A DNA stretch of 8,388 bases from Thermoleophilaceae bacterium. GTDB taxonomy: Bacteria > Actinomycetota > Thermoleophilia > Solirubrobacterales > Thermoleophilaceae. Below the pieces are notes generated by a model. It was not told the DNA's origin. It saw only the letters and a list, made by a program, of their open reading frames with translations, and did no database searches. This document shows positions 1 through 6,265 of this stretch, in pieces (the stretch's first letter is position 1; every line of letters begins with the position of its first letter). The position numbers and the translations under genes are program-made. The DNA lies in contig JACCYP010000165.1 in NCBI GenBank assembly GCA_013696425.1, positions 1 to 8,388 of the forward strand, in the 5' to 3' direction.

Positions 1-51
1 GCGGAGAACATCGGCGTCGTCACCGCGAGGAGGGCGGACGGGCAGCCGTGA
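1..51 (+). CDS. 3' end of an upstream gene (partial, unidentified)
   Basis: Frame 1 is open from the window edge to a TGA at 49-51 and gives a 16-residue C-terminal tail (AENIGVVTARRADGQP). The TGA sits inside GTGA (48-51), whose GTG starts the next gene, a 4-bp stop/start overlap typical of co-transcribed, translationally coupled genes. The tail is too short to assign a family. The GTGA overlap and the downstream glycosyltransferase-like gene suggest both belong to one operon, possibly for glycan work. The evidence is the matching frame and the coupled junction only, so this could still be a chance open frame. Confidence 0.5.
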   Translation, partial: AENIGVVTARRADGQP

Positions 52-842
52 GCGACGACTTTCTCTCCACCTCGAGCGGCACCGTCACGAGCCCGAAGGC
101 CTCGGTGCGCGATTTCGTCATGGACGCCGCGCTCCTGGCGCGCGCGGTGCCCCGTCGCCTGGCGCGCGAGGCGCGCGCCGAGCCCCCCACTCGCAGCGTC
201 CTGGCCGTAGGCGTCGAGCGCACCGACGTGCCGAACCTGATGCCCGCCGCCCGCGCCGACCTCGCGCGTTCCCGCCACGACATCACCATCCGCACCACCG
301 AGGCCGGGGACCGCGGAAAGTGGGAGAACGTGAACGCCCTGCTCGAGGAAACCCCTGCACAGGGGCATGACTGGCTGCTGCTCGTGGACGACGACGTCGC
401 GCTGCCGCGCGGCTTCCTCGACGGCTTCATCTTCCTCGCGGAGCGCTTCGATCTCCGCATCGCCCAGCCCGCGCAGCGCCGCCGCTCCCACGGCGCGTGG
501 GAGGTCACGCGTAGGGAGTGGGGATCGGTCGTGCGCGAGACCCGCTTCGTCGAGCAGGGACCGCTCGCGGCCTTCCACTCGAGTACCTTCGACACGCTCT
601 TGCCGTTCCCGCCGCTGCAGATGGGCTGGGGCCTCGACCTGCACTGGTCGGCCCTCGCCGCGGAGCGTGGCTGGCCGATCGGCGTGGTGGATGCCCTGCC
701 CGTGAGACACGGCCTCCGGAAGGTCGGGGGCGGGTATGCCACCGACGCCGCGGTGGAGGAGGCGCGCGCCTTCCTCGCGAATCGCCCGTACGTGCGCGCT
801 GAGGAGGCCGGGGAGACCCTCGCTGCGCACCCTCGCTGGTAG
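48..842 (+). CDS. GT-A-fold glycosyltransferase-like protein, DUF707-like
   Basis: This 264-residue protein has no signal peptide or membrane segment, so it is probably cytosolic. After a variable N-terminus (1-50) it shows a Rossmann-like strand (SVLAVGVERTDVPNL), then an acidic DDDV motif at 114-117 after a hydrophobic strand (WLLLVDDDV), as expected for a metal/nucleotide-sugar binding DxD. Further on come RIAQPAQ (about 140-147), FVEQGPLAAF (about 169-178), GWGLDLHW (193-200) and GVVDALPVRHG (about 212-222). The order QPA, FVE-x-PxF, WGLD, VVD-xxxVxH recalls the DUF707 family, annotated mostly in plants, and the general GT-A layout. The GTG at 48 was chosen because it overlaps the upstream stop as GTGA; no clear ribosome binding site is visible. 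Donor and acceptor are unknown. The glycosyltransferase fold is fairly secure; the DUF707 link rests on remembered motifs and is less so. Confidence 0.72.
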   Translation: MSDDFLSTSSGTVTSPKASVRDFVMDAALLARAVPRRLAREARAEPPTRSVLAVGVERTDVPNLMPAARADLARSRHDITIRTTEAGDRGKWENVNALLEETPAQGHDWLLLVDDDVALPRGFLDGFIFLAERFDLRIAQPAQRRRSHGAWEVTRREWGSVVRETRFVEQGPLAAFHSSTFDTLLPFPPLQMGWGLDLHWSALAAERGWPIGVVDALPVRHGLRKVGGGYATDAAVEEARAFLANRPYVRAEEAGETLAAHPRW

Positions 843-852
843 GCCCCGCGAC

Positions 853-858
853 TAGACT
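853..858 (+). promoter_or_regulatory. Possible -10 element (TAGACT) for a leaderless nuclease transcript
   Basis: TAGACT fits the actinobacterial TANNNT -10 pattern and lies 8 nt before the ATG at 867, in a 24-nt gap that lacks a Shine-Dalgarno sequence. That spacing would put the transcription start at or next to the start codon, giving a leaderless mRNA. No -35 match is visible. The call rests on a short motif that can occur by chance. Confidence 0.35.
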
Positions 859-866
859 CCAGCCGC

Positions 867-1355
867 ATGCAGGAGATGGTCATCTACGGGGTGAGCTTCG
901 ACATGGTGGGCAAGCAGCCGATCGTGCTCCTGAAGACCCGCGACGGGAACAAGTTCCTGCCGATCTGGATCGGCCATCCCGAGGCCGCAGCCATCCTCAT
1001 GAAGCTCCAGGGTGCGAACACCCCGCGGCCCATGACCCACGACCTGATCAGCGACGTGCTCGGCGAGCTCGAGGTGTCCTGCACCAAGGTCGCGGTCACC
1101 GATCTGCGCGAGAACACCTTCTACGCGTCGATCACCCTCGCGCTGAACGGCCGCGAGATCGAGATCGACTCGCGCCCCTCCGACGCGCTCGCGCTCGCCG
1201 TCAGGACCGAGGCTCCGATCTTCGCCGCGGAGGACGTGATCGCCGAGTCCGCGATCGAGTTCGAGCACGAGGTCGAGGACACCGAGGAGGTCGTCGAGAA
1301 GTTCAAGGACTTCCTGGATGAGGTCTCACCGGAGGACTTCGCCGGGGAGGACTAG
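867..1355 (+). CDS. Bifunctional nuclease (BFN/DUF151) domain protein
   Basis: The 162-residue protein matches the BFN/DUF151 family along most of its length. Visible family motifs are KFLPIWIGHPEA (29-40), RPMTHDL (54-60), the strand region TFYASITL with a following polar strand, and IDSRPSDALALAVR (100-113). A plant member of the family was reported to have DNase and RNase activity; many bacteria carry a single-domain copy of unknown physiological role, and here only the domain is certain. The C-terminal 40 residues form a strongly acidic tail (EHEVEDTEEVVEKFKDFLDEV). There is no UVR domain, signal peptide or membrane segment. The ATG at 867 gives the usual family beginning (M-x-E-M-V-I-x-G-V). 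The gene lies 24 bp after the glycosyltransferase-like gene and ends on a CTAG shared with the convergent ligase gene. Confidence 0.93.
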   Translation: MQEMVIYGVSFDMVGKQPIVLLKTRDGNKFLPIWIGHPEAAAILMKLQGANTPRPMTHDLISDVLGELEVSCTKVAVTDLRENTFYASITLALNGREIEIDSRPSDALALAVRTEAPIFAAEDVIAESAIEFEHEVEDTEEVVEKFKDFLDEVSPEDFAGED

Positions 1356-2311
1356 GCGGAGGCGCCGGCGCGGGCGAACGCCAGCTCTAGCACCCGCCCG
1401 ACCAGATCGTCGAATGCGATCCCGGCCGCCTCCCCGGCCTGTGGGAGCAGGCTGGTCTCGGTGAGCCCGGGGATGGCGTTCGTCTCGAGCACGAGCGGTT
1501 CGCCGGAGACCTCGTCGAGCATGATGTCCACGCGCGCGAAGCCGTAGCACCCGAGCAGCCGGTAGACCGCGAGCGCGGTCGAGCCCACCAGCTCCGTTGC
1601 CTCGTCGCCGAGCTCCGCGGGACACTCGAACTTCGTGCGGCCGATCTCGTAGCGCGCCTCGAAGTCATAGAAGTCCGACTCGCGCGGCACAGCCTCGACG
1701 ATCGGCAGCACCTCGGGGCCGCCCGGGCCCTCGAGGATCGACACCGCCAGCTCGCGCCCCTTCACGTGACGTTCGAGCAGCACCCGCGTGTCGTAGGAGA
1801 ACGCGTTCATGAGCGCCGCGGGCACGTCGCCGGCGGCGGCCGCGAACGAGATGCCGAGGGCGGACCCCTGCCCGGCCGGCTTCACCACGATCGGGAAGGT
1901 GAGCCGCTCCTCGATGGCGGGGAGCGCCCCGGCGGCGCCGAGCTGCTTGAACGCGGTTTCGTTGAAGGCGAAGAAGTCGGGCGTCGGCAGGCCGGCCTCG
2001 CGGAGCAGTTGTTTGGTGAGCACCTTGTCGGCGCACCGCATGCAGCCGAGCACGCCCGAGCCGGTGTAGGGAACGCCGAGGATCTCGAGCAGCTCCTGCA
2101 CCGTGCCGTCCTCGCCGTCGCGGCCGTGCAGCACCACGAAGGCGACGTCCGCACCCGCGTCCCGGATGTCGGTGATGAGCTCCGCCCCGACGTCGATGGA
2201 GATCACGTCGTGGCCGAGCCGCTCCAGTGCGTCCTCGACCCGTGCGCCCGAGCGCAGCGACACCCCGCGCTCCAGCGAGGTGCCCCCCTTCAGAACCGCC
2301 ACCCGGCTCAA
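1352..2311 (-). CDS. ddl: D-alanine--D-alanine ligase (ATP-grasp)
   Basis: This enzyme joins two D-alanines with ATP to make the dipeptide for peptidoglycan precursors, in the cytosol. The 319-residue length is typical. The N-domain has VAVLKGGTSLERGVSLRSG (4-22) with the substrate-binding Glu at 14, then LHGRDGEDGT (61-70), VPYTGSG (80-86) and DK (95-96). The ATP-grasp domain has VVKPAGQGSALG (142-153, Lys144 and Ser150 in the E. coli DdlB positions), RY (about 220-221), FARVD (about 258-262) and LETNAIPGLTETSLLP (about 275-290) with the metal-binding Glu and Asn. Tyr in the RY position favours D-Ala-D-Ala over the D-lactate-forming Van type. The second Ser of the usual GSS loop is Ala. The start is TTG at 2311, because it overlaps the aminotransferase stop as TTGA and gives the canonical beginning; GTG at 2302 is an alternative. 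The open frame upstream is a shadow of the aminotransferase gene. Confidence 0.95.
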   Translation of the reverse strand: MSRVAVLKGGTSLERGVSLRSGARVEDALERLGHDVISIDVGAELITDIRDAGADVAFVVLHGRDGEDGTVQELLEILGVPYTGSGVLGCMRCADKVLTKQLLREAGLPTPDFFAFNETAFKQLGAAGALPAIEERLTFPIVVKPAGQGSALGISFAAAAGDVPAALMNAFSYDTRVLLERHVKGRELAVSILEGPGGPEVLPIVEAVPRESDFYDFEARYEIGRTKFECPAELGDEATELVGSTALAVYRLLGCYGFARVDIMLDEVSGEPLVLETNAIPGLTETSLLPQAGEAAGIAFDDLVGRVLELAFARAGASA

Positions 2312-3693
2312 CTTTCTTCGGCCCGGTCCCTGCGCTGCGCCCGTTGCGGGAGCCGCAGCACACGCCCGCCCTCTTCCTCGGGAGCAGCAGGCTCCTTCTT
2401 GGGCGCCGGGCGACCGGTGAGCGTGCCGTAGAGCGCCACCTGCTCCTTCACGACCTCGCCGATCCGGCGGATGCCCTCGCGGATCTCGTCCTCCCTGGAG
2501 GCTGAGAAGTTGAGCCGCATCGCATTGTGCCCGCGGCCGTCGAGGAACGCGCCCTCGCCGGGCACGAAGGCCACGTTCTCGCGCAGCGCGCGGGCGAGCA
2601 GTGCGGTGGTGTCCACGAAGTCGGGCAGCGTCGCCCAGATGAACAGGCCACCGCCGGGGTGGGTCCACTCGGCCTCCGGCGGGAAGAACTCCTCGAGGGC
2701 GCCGAGCATGGCGTCGCGGCGGTCGCGGTAGATGTCGGTGAGGGAGGCCACGTAGTCCTGCCAGCGGCTCTCCTCGAAGTAGGCCTGCACCATCAGCTGC
2801 GAGAGCGTGGAGGTGCAGAGGTCGGCCGCCTGCTTGCCGAGGTTCACCTTCTCGAGCACCGGCGGCGGCGCCACGATCCAGCCGAGCCGGATGCCGGGCG
2901 AGAGGATCTTCGAGAACGTGCCGATGTACATCACGTACTCGCCCCCGTCGAGCTCGAGCAGGCTCGGAAGCGGCTCGCCCTCGTAGCGGAGCAGCGCGTA
3001 GGGGTTGTCCTCGACCACGAGCATCTCGCGCTCGCGCGCGACGTCCACGAGCCGGCGGCGGCGCGGCACCGACATCGTCACGCCCGCGGGGTTCTGGAAC
3101 GTCGGCACGGTGTAGATGAACTTCGGTCGCCGCCCCTCGCCCTCGAGCCGGTCGAGCAGCTCCTCGAGCAGGTCGATGCGCAGGCCATCGTCGTCGGTCT
3201 CCACCTGCACGACGTCCGCCTGGTAGGCGGAGAAGGCGTTGAGCGCGCCGGGGTAGCTCGGCGCCTCGGCCACGATCACGTCGCCGGGGTCGATGAGGAT
3301 CTTCGCCATCAGGTCGAGCGCCTGCTGCCCGCCGGTGGTCACCATCACGTCGCCCGGGTCGGCCTTGATGCCCTCTTCGGCCATCACCTCGACGATGCAG
3401 TCGATGGTCTCGTCGAGGCCTTCGGTGGGCCCGTACTGGAGCGCCTTGGCGCTCGACTCGTGCGCGATGCGTGCGGTCACCGCCGCGAAGGTGGCCGGCG
3501 GGAACGAGCTCGTATCCGGGAGACCACCGGCCAGGGAAATAACTTCCGGGCGCGCGGTGATGGCCATCATGTCGCGCATGGCAGAGGAGTTCATGACCCG
3601 GGTGCGGGCCGCGAACAGGCCCGCGTACCGCTCGAGGTCACGCGAGGTCGACCTCGGCGGGACGGGACCGCGCTTTCGGTCGTCTATCGTCAT
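2308..3693 (-). CDS. PLP-dependent aminotransferase, fold type I (ARO8/LysN/MocR-like)
   Basis: This 461-residue protein is a cytosolic class I/II aminotransferase moving an amino group between an amino acid and a 2-oxo acid through PLP. In order it shows MRDMMAITARPEVISLAGGLPD (39-60), QYGPTEGL (86-93), TTGGQQALDL (119-128), APSYPGA, PTFQNPAG (Asn201), VVEDNPYALLRY (Asp229 and Tyr232), TFSKILSPGIRLGW with the Schiff-base Lys262, and AMRLNFS with the carboxylate-binding Arg393. This set resembles 2-aminoadipate/aromatic aminotransferases and the catalytic half of MocR regulators; no DNA-binding domain is present. Substrate cannot be read from sequence. The last 35 or so residues form a charged, Pro/Arg-rich tail beyond the domain. 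The ATG at 3693 has GAGGAG 4 nt upstream. It is the first gene of a two-gene operon, and its stop overlaps the ligase start; a role near alanine or cell-wall amino acids is only a guess. Confidence 0.93.
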   Translation of the reverse strand: MTIDDRKRGPVPPRSTSRDLERYAGLFAARTRVMNSSAMRDMMAITARPEVISLAGGLPDTSSFPPATFAAVTARIAHESSAKALQYGPTEGLDETIDCIVEVMAEEGIKADPGDVMVTTGGQQALDLMAKILIDPGDVIVAEAPSYPGALNAFSAYQADVVQVETDDDGLRIDLLEELLDRLEGEGRRPKFIYTVPTFQNPAGVTMSVPRRRRLVDVAREREMLVVEDNPYALLRYEGEPLPSLLELDGGEYVMYIGTFSKILSPGIRLGWIVAPPPVLEKVNLGKQAADLCTSTLSQLMVQAYFEESRWQDYVASLTDIYRDRRDAMLGALEEFFPPEAEWTHPGGGLFIWATLPDFVDTTALLARALRENVAFVPGEGAFLDGRGHNAMRLNFSASREDEIREGIRRIGEVVKEQVALYGTLTGRPAPKKEPAAPEEEGGRVLRLPQRAQRRDRAEES

Positions 3694-3697
3694 GCCG

Positions 3698-3703
3698 CTC
3701 CTC
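3698..3703 (-). promoter_or_regulatory. Shine-Dalgarno (GAGGAG) of the aminotransferase gene
   Basis: On the minus strand GAGGAG lies 4 nt before the ATG at 3693 and is the clearest ribosome binding site in the window; it fixes that start. It fills part of the 24-bp gap between two divergent start codons (3694-3717), so the promoters of both genes must lie partly inside the opposite coding sequence or be extremely compact. Confidence 0.6.
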
Positions 3704-3717
3704 GCAGGCTACCGGCC

Positions 3718-4317
3718 ATGAGCTTGTTCATCGACACCACGCAGGGGGCGGGAATCGCCGCCGGAACGGGCATCCGGCCGTTCCTGCCGCCGCTGCTGGT
3801 CGGCGCGCTCGCGAGGGCGGACGCCGGTATCGACTTCGAGGGCACCGACTATTCCTTCCTCGAGAAACCGGGCTTCCTGGTTGTGGTTCTCGGGCTGGCG
3901 GTGGTCTCCTACCTCGCGAGCCGCTCCCCCGCCGCCGATGCCCCCGACGGCGGGCGCTCCTCGCTCGAGCGGGGACTCCTGTTCGTGGCCGTGGTGCTCG
4001 GAGCGCTCATGTGCGCCGGCTCGGTCGAGCACGGCGGCGGCGCGGGCTGGATCGGCCTGCTGATCGGCGCGGGGGCGGCCGCACTCGGCTGGTTCGCATC
4101 CGCCGCGTTCTTCTCCGGCGCCCGCCGCCGCCTCAAGGGTTCGGGCGCCTCCTCCTCCATCACGCTCTATGCCGACGCCGCGTCCCTCGCGGTGGCCGGG
4201 CTGTCGGTTCTGTTCGGTCCGCTCGCTCTCCTCTTCCTGGCCGGGCTCGCCTACCTGCTGGTGTCCTCGCGCCGCAAGGATGATCAGAAATACGCGGGCC
4301 TCCGCATCCTCAAGTAG
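3718..4317 (+). CDS. DUF4126-type multi-pass membrane protein
   Basis: The 199-residue protein is hydrophobic, with about five likely membrane segments: residues 10-32, 51-67, 86-101, 109-131 and 158-187. The N-terminal pattern AAGTGIRPFLPPLLVGALAR followed by a short polar loop and FLEKPGFLVVVLGLAVVSYLA resembles DUF4126, a membrane family without known function. A glycine- and alanine-rich central part is joined by basic loops (RRRLKGSG), and the C-terminal tail is basic. The ATG at 3718 was chosen because homology and hydrophobicity begin there; the same frame stays open a further 1.2 kb upstream, but that part is antisense to the aminotransferase. No strong ribosome binding site is visible. 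The next gene begins 2 bp after the stop, so it probably leads the operon continuing to the window end. No function is inferred. Confidence 0.8.
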   Translation: MSLFIDTTQGAGIAAGTGIRPFLPPLLVGALARADAGIDFEGTDYSFLEKPGFLVVVLGLAVVSYLASRSPAADAPDGGRSSLERGLLFVAVVLGALMCAGSVEHGGGAGWIGLLIGAGAAALGWFASAAFFSGARRRLKGSGASSSITLYADAASLAVAGLSVLFGPLALLFLAGLAYLLVSSRRKDDQKYAGLRILK

Positions 4318-4319
4318 CT

Positions 4320-5792
4320 GTGGCCAAGCCAAAGAAGCTCGTTCTCGCGGTCATCGACTCGCTGCATCCCGGCATGCTCGACCGCGCGATCGCGGAGGGC
4401 ACCGCGCCCGCTCTGCAGACGCTGATCGAACGTGGCACCTACGTGCGCGACTGCGTGTCCTCGTTCCCCTCGGTCACTCCCTGTGCGTCGGGCTCGATCG
4501 CCACGGGGTACGGCCCGGCCGGGCATCACATCCCGTCCATGAACTGGTTCCACCGGGGCGAGGAGCGCTACGTGGAGTACGGCTCCTCGTTTCCCGCGAC
4601 GCGCGCCTTCGGCGTCTTCCGGTCGCTCTACGACACGGTCTACAACATGAACATGTCCCACCTCTCCCGGGACGTGAAGACGGTGTTCGAGCACCTCGAC
4701 GATGAGGGCCTGCGCACGGCCTGCACCACCTACCTGATCTACCGTGGGCGCCACCGCCATGAGGTGGGGGAGACGGGTTTCTACTCGCGCCTCGCGCGCG
4801 CCGCGAACTTCCGCCACCCGGTCTGGGGGCCGACCGAGCTCTTCTACGCCGACCTGTTCTCCTCGCGCACCACCGGCTGCCGGTCGACGCTCGGGATGCC
4901 GGGCCAGCGCGACCAGCACACCGGTTGCGTCGGCGCCTACCTCGTGGACAACGACCTCTTCGACTTCATGCTCTTCTCACTGCCCGACAACGACACCTGG
5001 TCCCACAAGCACGGGCCCGAGGGGCAGCTCACCTCCATCGGTGTGGCCGACCGCGCGATCGAGCGGATCTTCCACGCGGCCGGCGGCGCGGACGCGTTCC
5101 TCGATGACCACGCCGTGATCGTGATGTCCGACCACTCCCAGACCGACGTCCTGGACCGCATCAACCTCGCCGGGATGCTGGCGGACTGGCGCGTGCTCGA
5201 GCCCGCGGACACGCTGCCGGCGGAGGCGCAGATCGCCGTGTGCCCGGCCGCCCGCTCGGCGATGGTCTACGTGCTCGATCCCGACAGGCGCGCCGAGCTC
5301 ACCCCGCAGATCGCGCGCGATCTCGAGGGCAAGGGCGGCATCGACGTGGTGGCGTGGCGCGAGGAGGACGAGGTGGCGGTGTGGACCCCGCGCGGAGCGC
5401 TGCGGTTCTCGCCGGGGGGCGGGCTGCGCGACCGTCGCGGTGAGCAATGGTCGATCGATGGCGACCACGCCGCTCTGGACCTGACCGCCGGCGCCGAGCA
5501 CGTGTACTGCGATGCCTACCCCGACGCTCTGTCGCGGCTGTGGTCGGCGCTCGACTGCCCCGGGGCGGGCGATCTCGTGATCTCGGCCGAGCCCGGCCAC
5601 GAGTTTGTGGACTGGGGCGGCTCCGACCACGTGGGCGGCGGCAGCCATGGCTCCCTCCACAAGGGCGACTCCGAGGGTGTCCTGATCATGTGCGGCACCG
5701 GACCCGCCTCGGCCGACGCGCGCCCACAGTGGGCGATCCGCGACGTAACCCCGCTCATCCTGGAGCACTTCGCCGTATCCTCAGACCCATGA
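4320..5792 (+). CDS. Alkaline-phosphatase-superfamily phosphodiesterase (type I phosphodiesterase/nucleotide pyrophosphatase-like)
   Basis: This 490-residue protein lacks a signal peptide and is probably cytosolic. It fits the metal-dependent superfamily including nucleotide pyrophosphatases and phosphoglycerate mutase iPGM. Visible parts are VLAVIDSLHPGML with metal ligand Asp13; FPSVTPCASGSIATG (49-63), which aligns without gaps to the NPP nucleophile block and places Thr53 as nucleophile; LPDNDTWSHKHGP (221-233) with Asp and His ligands; VIVMSDHSQ with Asp271 and His272; and GGSHGSLHKGD (440-449) with His443 as the last ligand. A central insertion of about 140 residues (around 75-215) holds several cysteines. 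Asn of the NPP TFPN signature is Ala here, so the substrate pocket differs from classical NPPs. The GTG start follows the previous stop by 2 bp with no evident Shine-Dalgarno. The downstream GtrA and GT-C genes hint at a sugar-phosphate or lipid-linked substrate, which is inference. Confidence 0.88.
   Translation: MAKPKKLVLAVIDSLHPGMLDRAIAEGTAPALQTLIERGTYVRDCVSSFPSVTPCASGSIATGYGPAGHHIPSMNWFHRGEERYVEYGSSFPATRAFGVFRSLYDTVYNMNMSHLSRDVKTVFEHLDDEGLRTACTTYLIYRGRHRHEVGETGFYSRLARAANFRHPVWGPTELFYADLFSSRTTGCRSTLGMPGQRDQHTGCVGAYLVDNDLFDFMLFSLPDNDTWSHKHGPEGQLTSIGVADRAIERIFHAAGGADAFLDDHAVIVMSDHSQTDVLDRINLAGMLADWRVLEPADTLPAEAQIAVCPAARSAMVYVLDPDRRAELTPQIARDLEGKGGIDVVAWREEDEVAVWTPRGALRFSPGGGLRDRRGEQWSIDGDHAALDLTAGAEHVYCDAYPDALSRLWSALDCPGAGDLVISAEPGHEFVDWGGSDHVGGGSHGSLHKGDSEGVLIMCGTGPASADARPQWAIRDVTPLILEHFAVSSDP
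5776..5781 (+). promoter_or_regulatory. Possible internal -10 element (TATCCT) before the GtrA gene
   Basis: TATCCT fits TANNNT and ends 7 nt before the ATG at 5789, inside the last codons of the phosphodiesterase gene. The spacing suits a leaderless transcript starting at the ATG, so the GtrA and GT-C genes could be expressed independently of the upstream operon. No -35 match is seen, and the codons there must also encode protein, so this may be coincidence. Confidence 0.3.
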
Positions 5793-6265
5793 GCGACGAG
5801 TCCGCCGTAGCCGCGGCCTCGCCTCCGATCCGCGTGCACACGCGCGTACGGCACGGTCTCTTCCGTCCTCACAACTGGGTGCAGCTGGTGAAGTTCTGCG
5901 CGGTAGGTGGCTCGGGGTACGCGGTCAACCTCGCCGTCTTCGCCCTCGCGGTGGAGTTCGGCGGCATGCACCACCTCCCCGCCGCGACGTGCGCGTTCGT
6001 GGTCGCGGTGCTGAACAACTTCTGGTGGAACCGCCACTGGACCTTCGGGGCCGGCGATGGCCACGCCGGGTTCCAGGCGGCCCGCTTCTTCGCGGTCTCG
6101 ACCGGCGCGTTCCTCTTTGCTGCGTCGATGCTCGAGCTGCTCGTTTCACGCGGTATGCCGGAGGTGCCCGCGCAGGCGATCTCGATCGCCGCGGCGACGC
6201 CCCTCAACTTCGTCGGGAACAAGATGTGGAGCTTCGGGCGAAGCGTTCGCTCCTCCTCGCGGTAG
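5789..6265 (+). CDS. GtrA-family membrane protein
   Basis: The 158-residue protein shows the four-helix GtrA pattern: QLVKFCAVGGSGYAVNLAVFALAVEF (32-57), LPAATCAFVVAVLNNFWWNRHWTF (63-86), a third helix around 97-117, and a fourth around 127-143 ending NFVGNKMWSFG. The F-x-x-VGGSG-x-x-x-N block and the repeated N-(F/W)-x-x-(N/K)-x-x-W-(S/T)-F motif after helices 2 and 4 are family hallmarks. GtrA proteins are proposed to flip or help deliver polyprenyl-phosphate-linked sugars across the cytoplasmic membrane. The N-terminal 28 residues are polar and basic, and the C-terminus is basic (RSVRSSSR). The ATG at 5789 overlaps the previous stop as ATGA and yields a protein of normal length; the open frame upstream of it is a shadow of the phosphodiesterase gene. 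The next gene overlaps its last 40 bp. Confidence 0.92.
   Translation: MSDESAVAAASPPIRVHTRVRHGLFRPHNWVQLVKFCAVGGSGYAVNLAVFALAVEFGGMHHLPAATCAFVVAVLNNFWWNRHWTFGAGDGHAGFQAARFFAVSTGAFLFAASMLELLVSRGMPEVPAQAISIAAATPLNFVGNKMWSFGRSVRSSSR

Noticed and set aside
20..883. A 287-codon minus-strand frame opposite the glycosyltransferase-like gene
   Set aside because: The translation is Ser/Arg/Ala-rich without motifs, while the + strand frame has an ordered set of glycosyltransferase motifs and a coupled start.
1340..1400. A terminator between the convergent nuclease and ligase genes
   Set aside because: The genes overlap and I see no stem followed by a T-run; GC-rich inverted pieces here are ligase codons.
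2312..2668. N-terminal extension of the ligase frame upstream of TTG 2311
   Set aside because: It is Arg/Gly/Ala-rich shadow of the aminotransferase gene and lies before the canonical ligase beginning RVAVLKGG.
2527..3717. The long open extension upstream of the DUF4126 gene in the same frame
   Set aside because: It is antisense to the aminotransferase and reads as His/Arg/Glu-rich shadow sequence; the membrane protein begins cleanly at ATG 3718.
5989..6225. N-terminal extension of the PepSY-GT87 protein from an ATG at 5989
   Set aside because: This stretch is the out-of-frame shadow of GtrA and is Arg-rich. Starting at GTG 6226 gives a proper signal segment directly.
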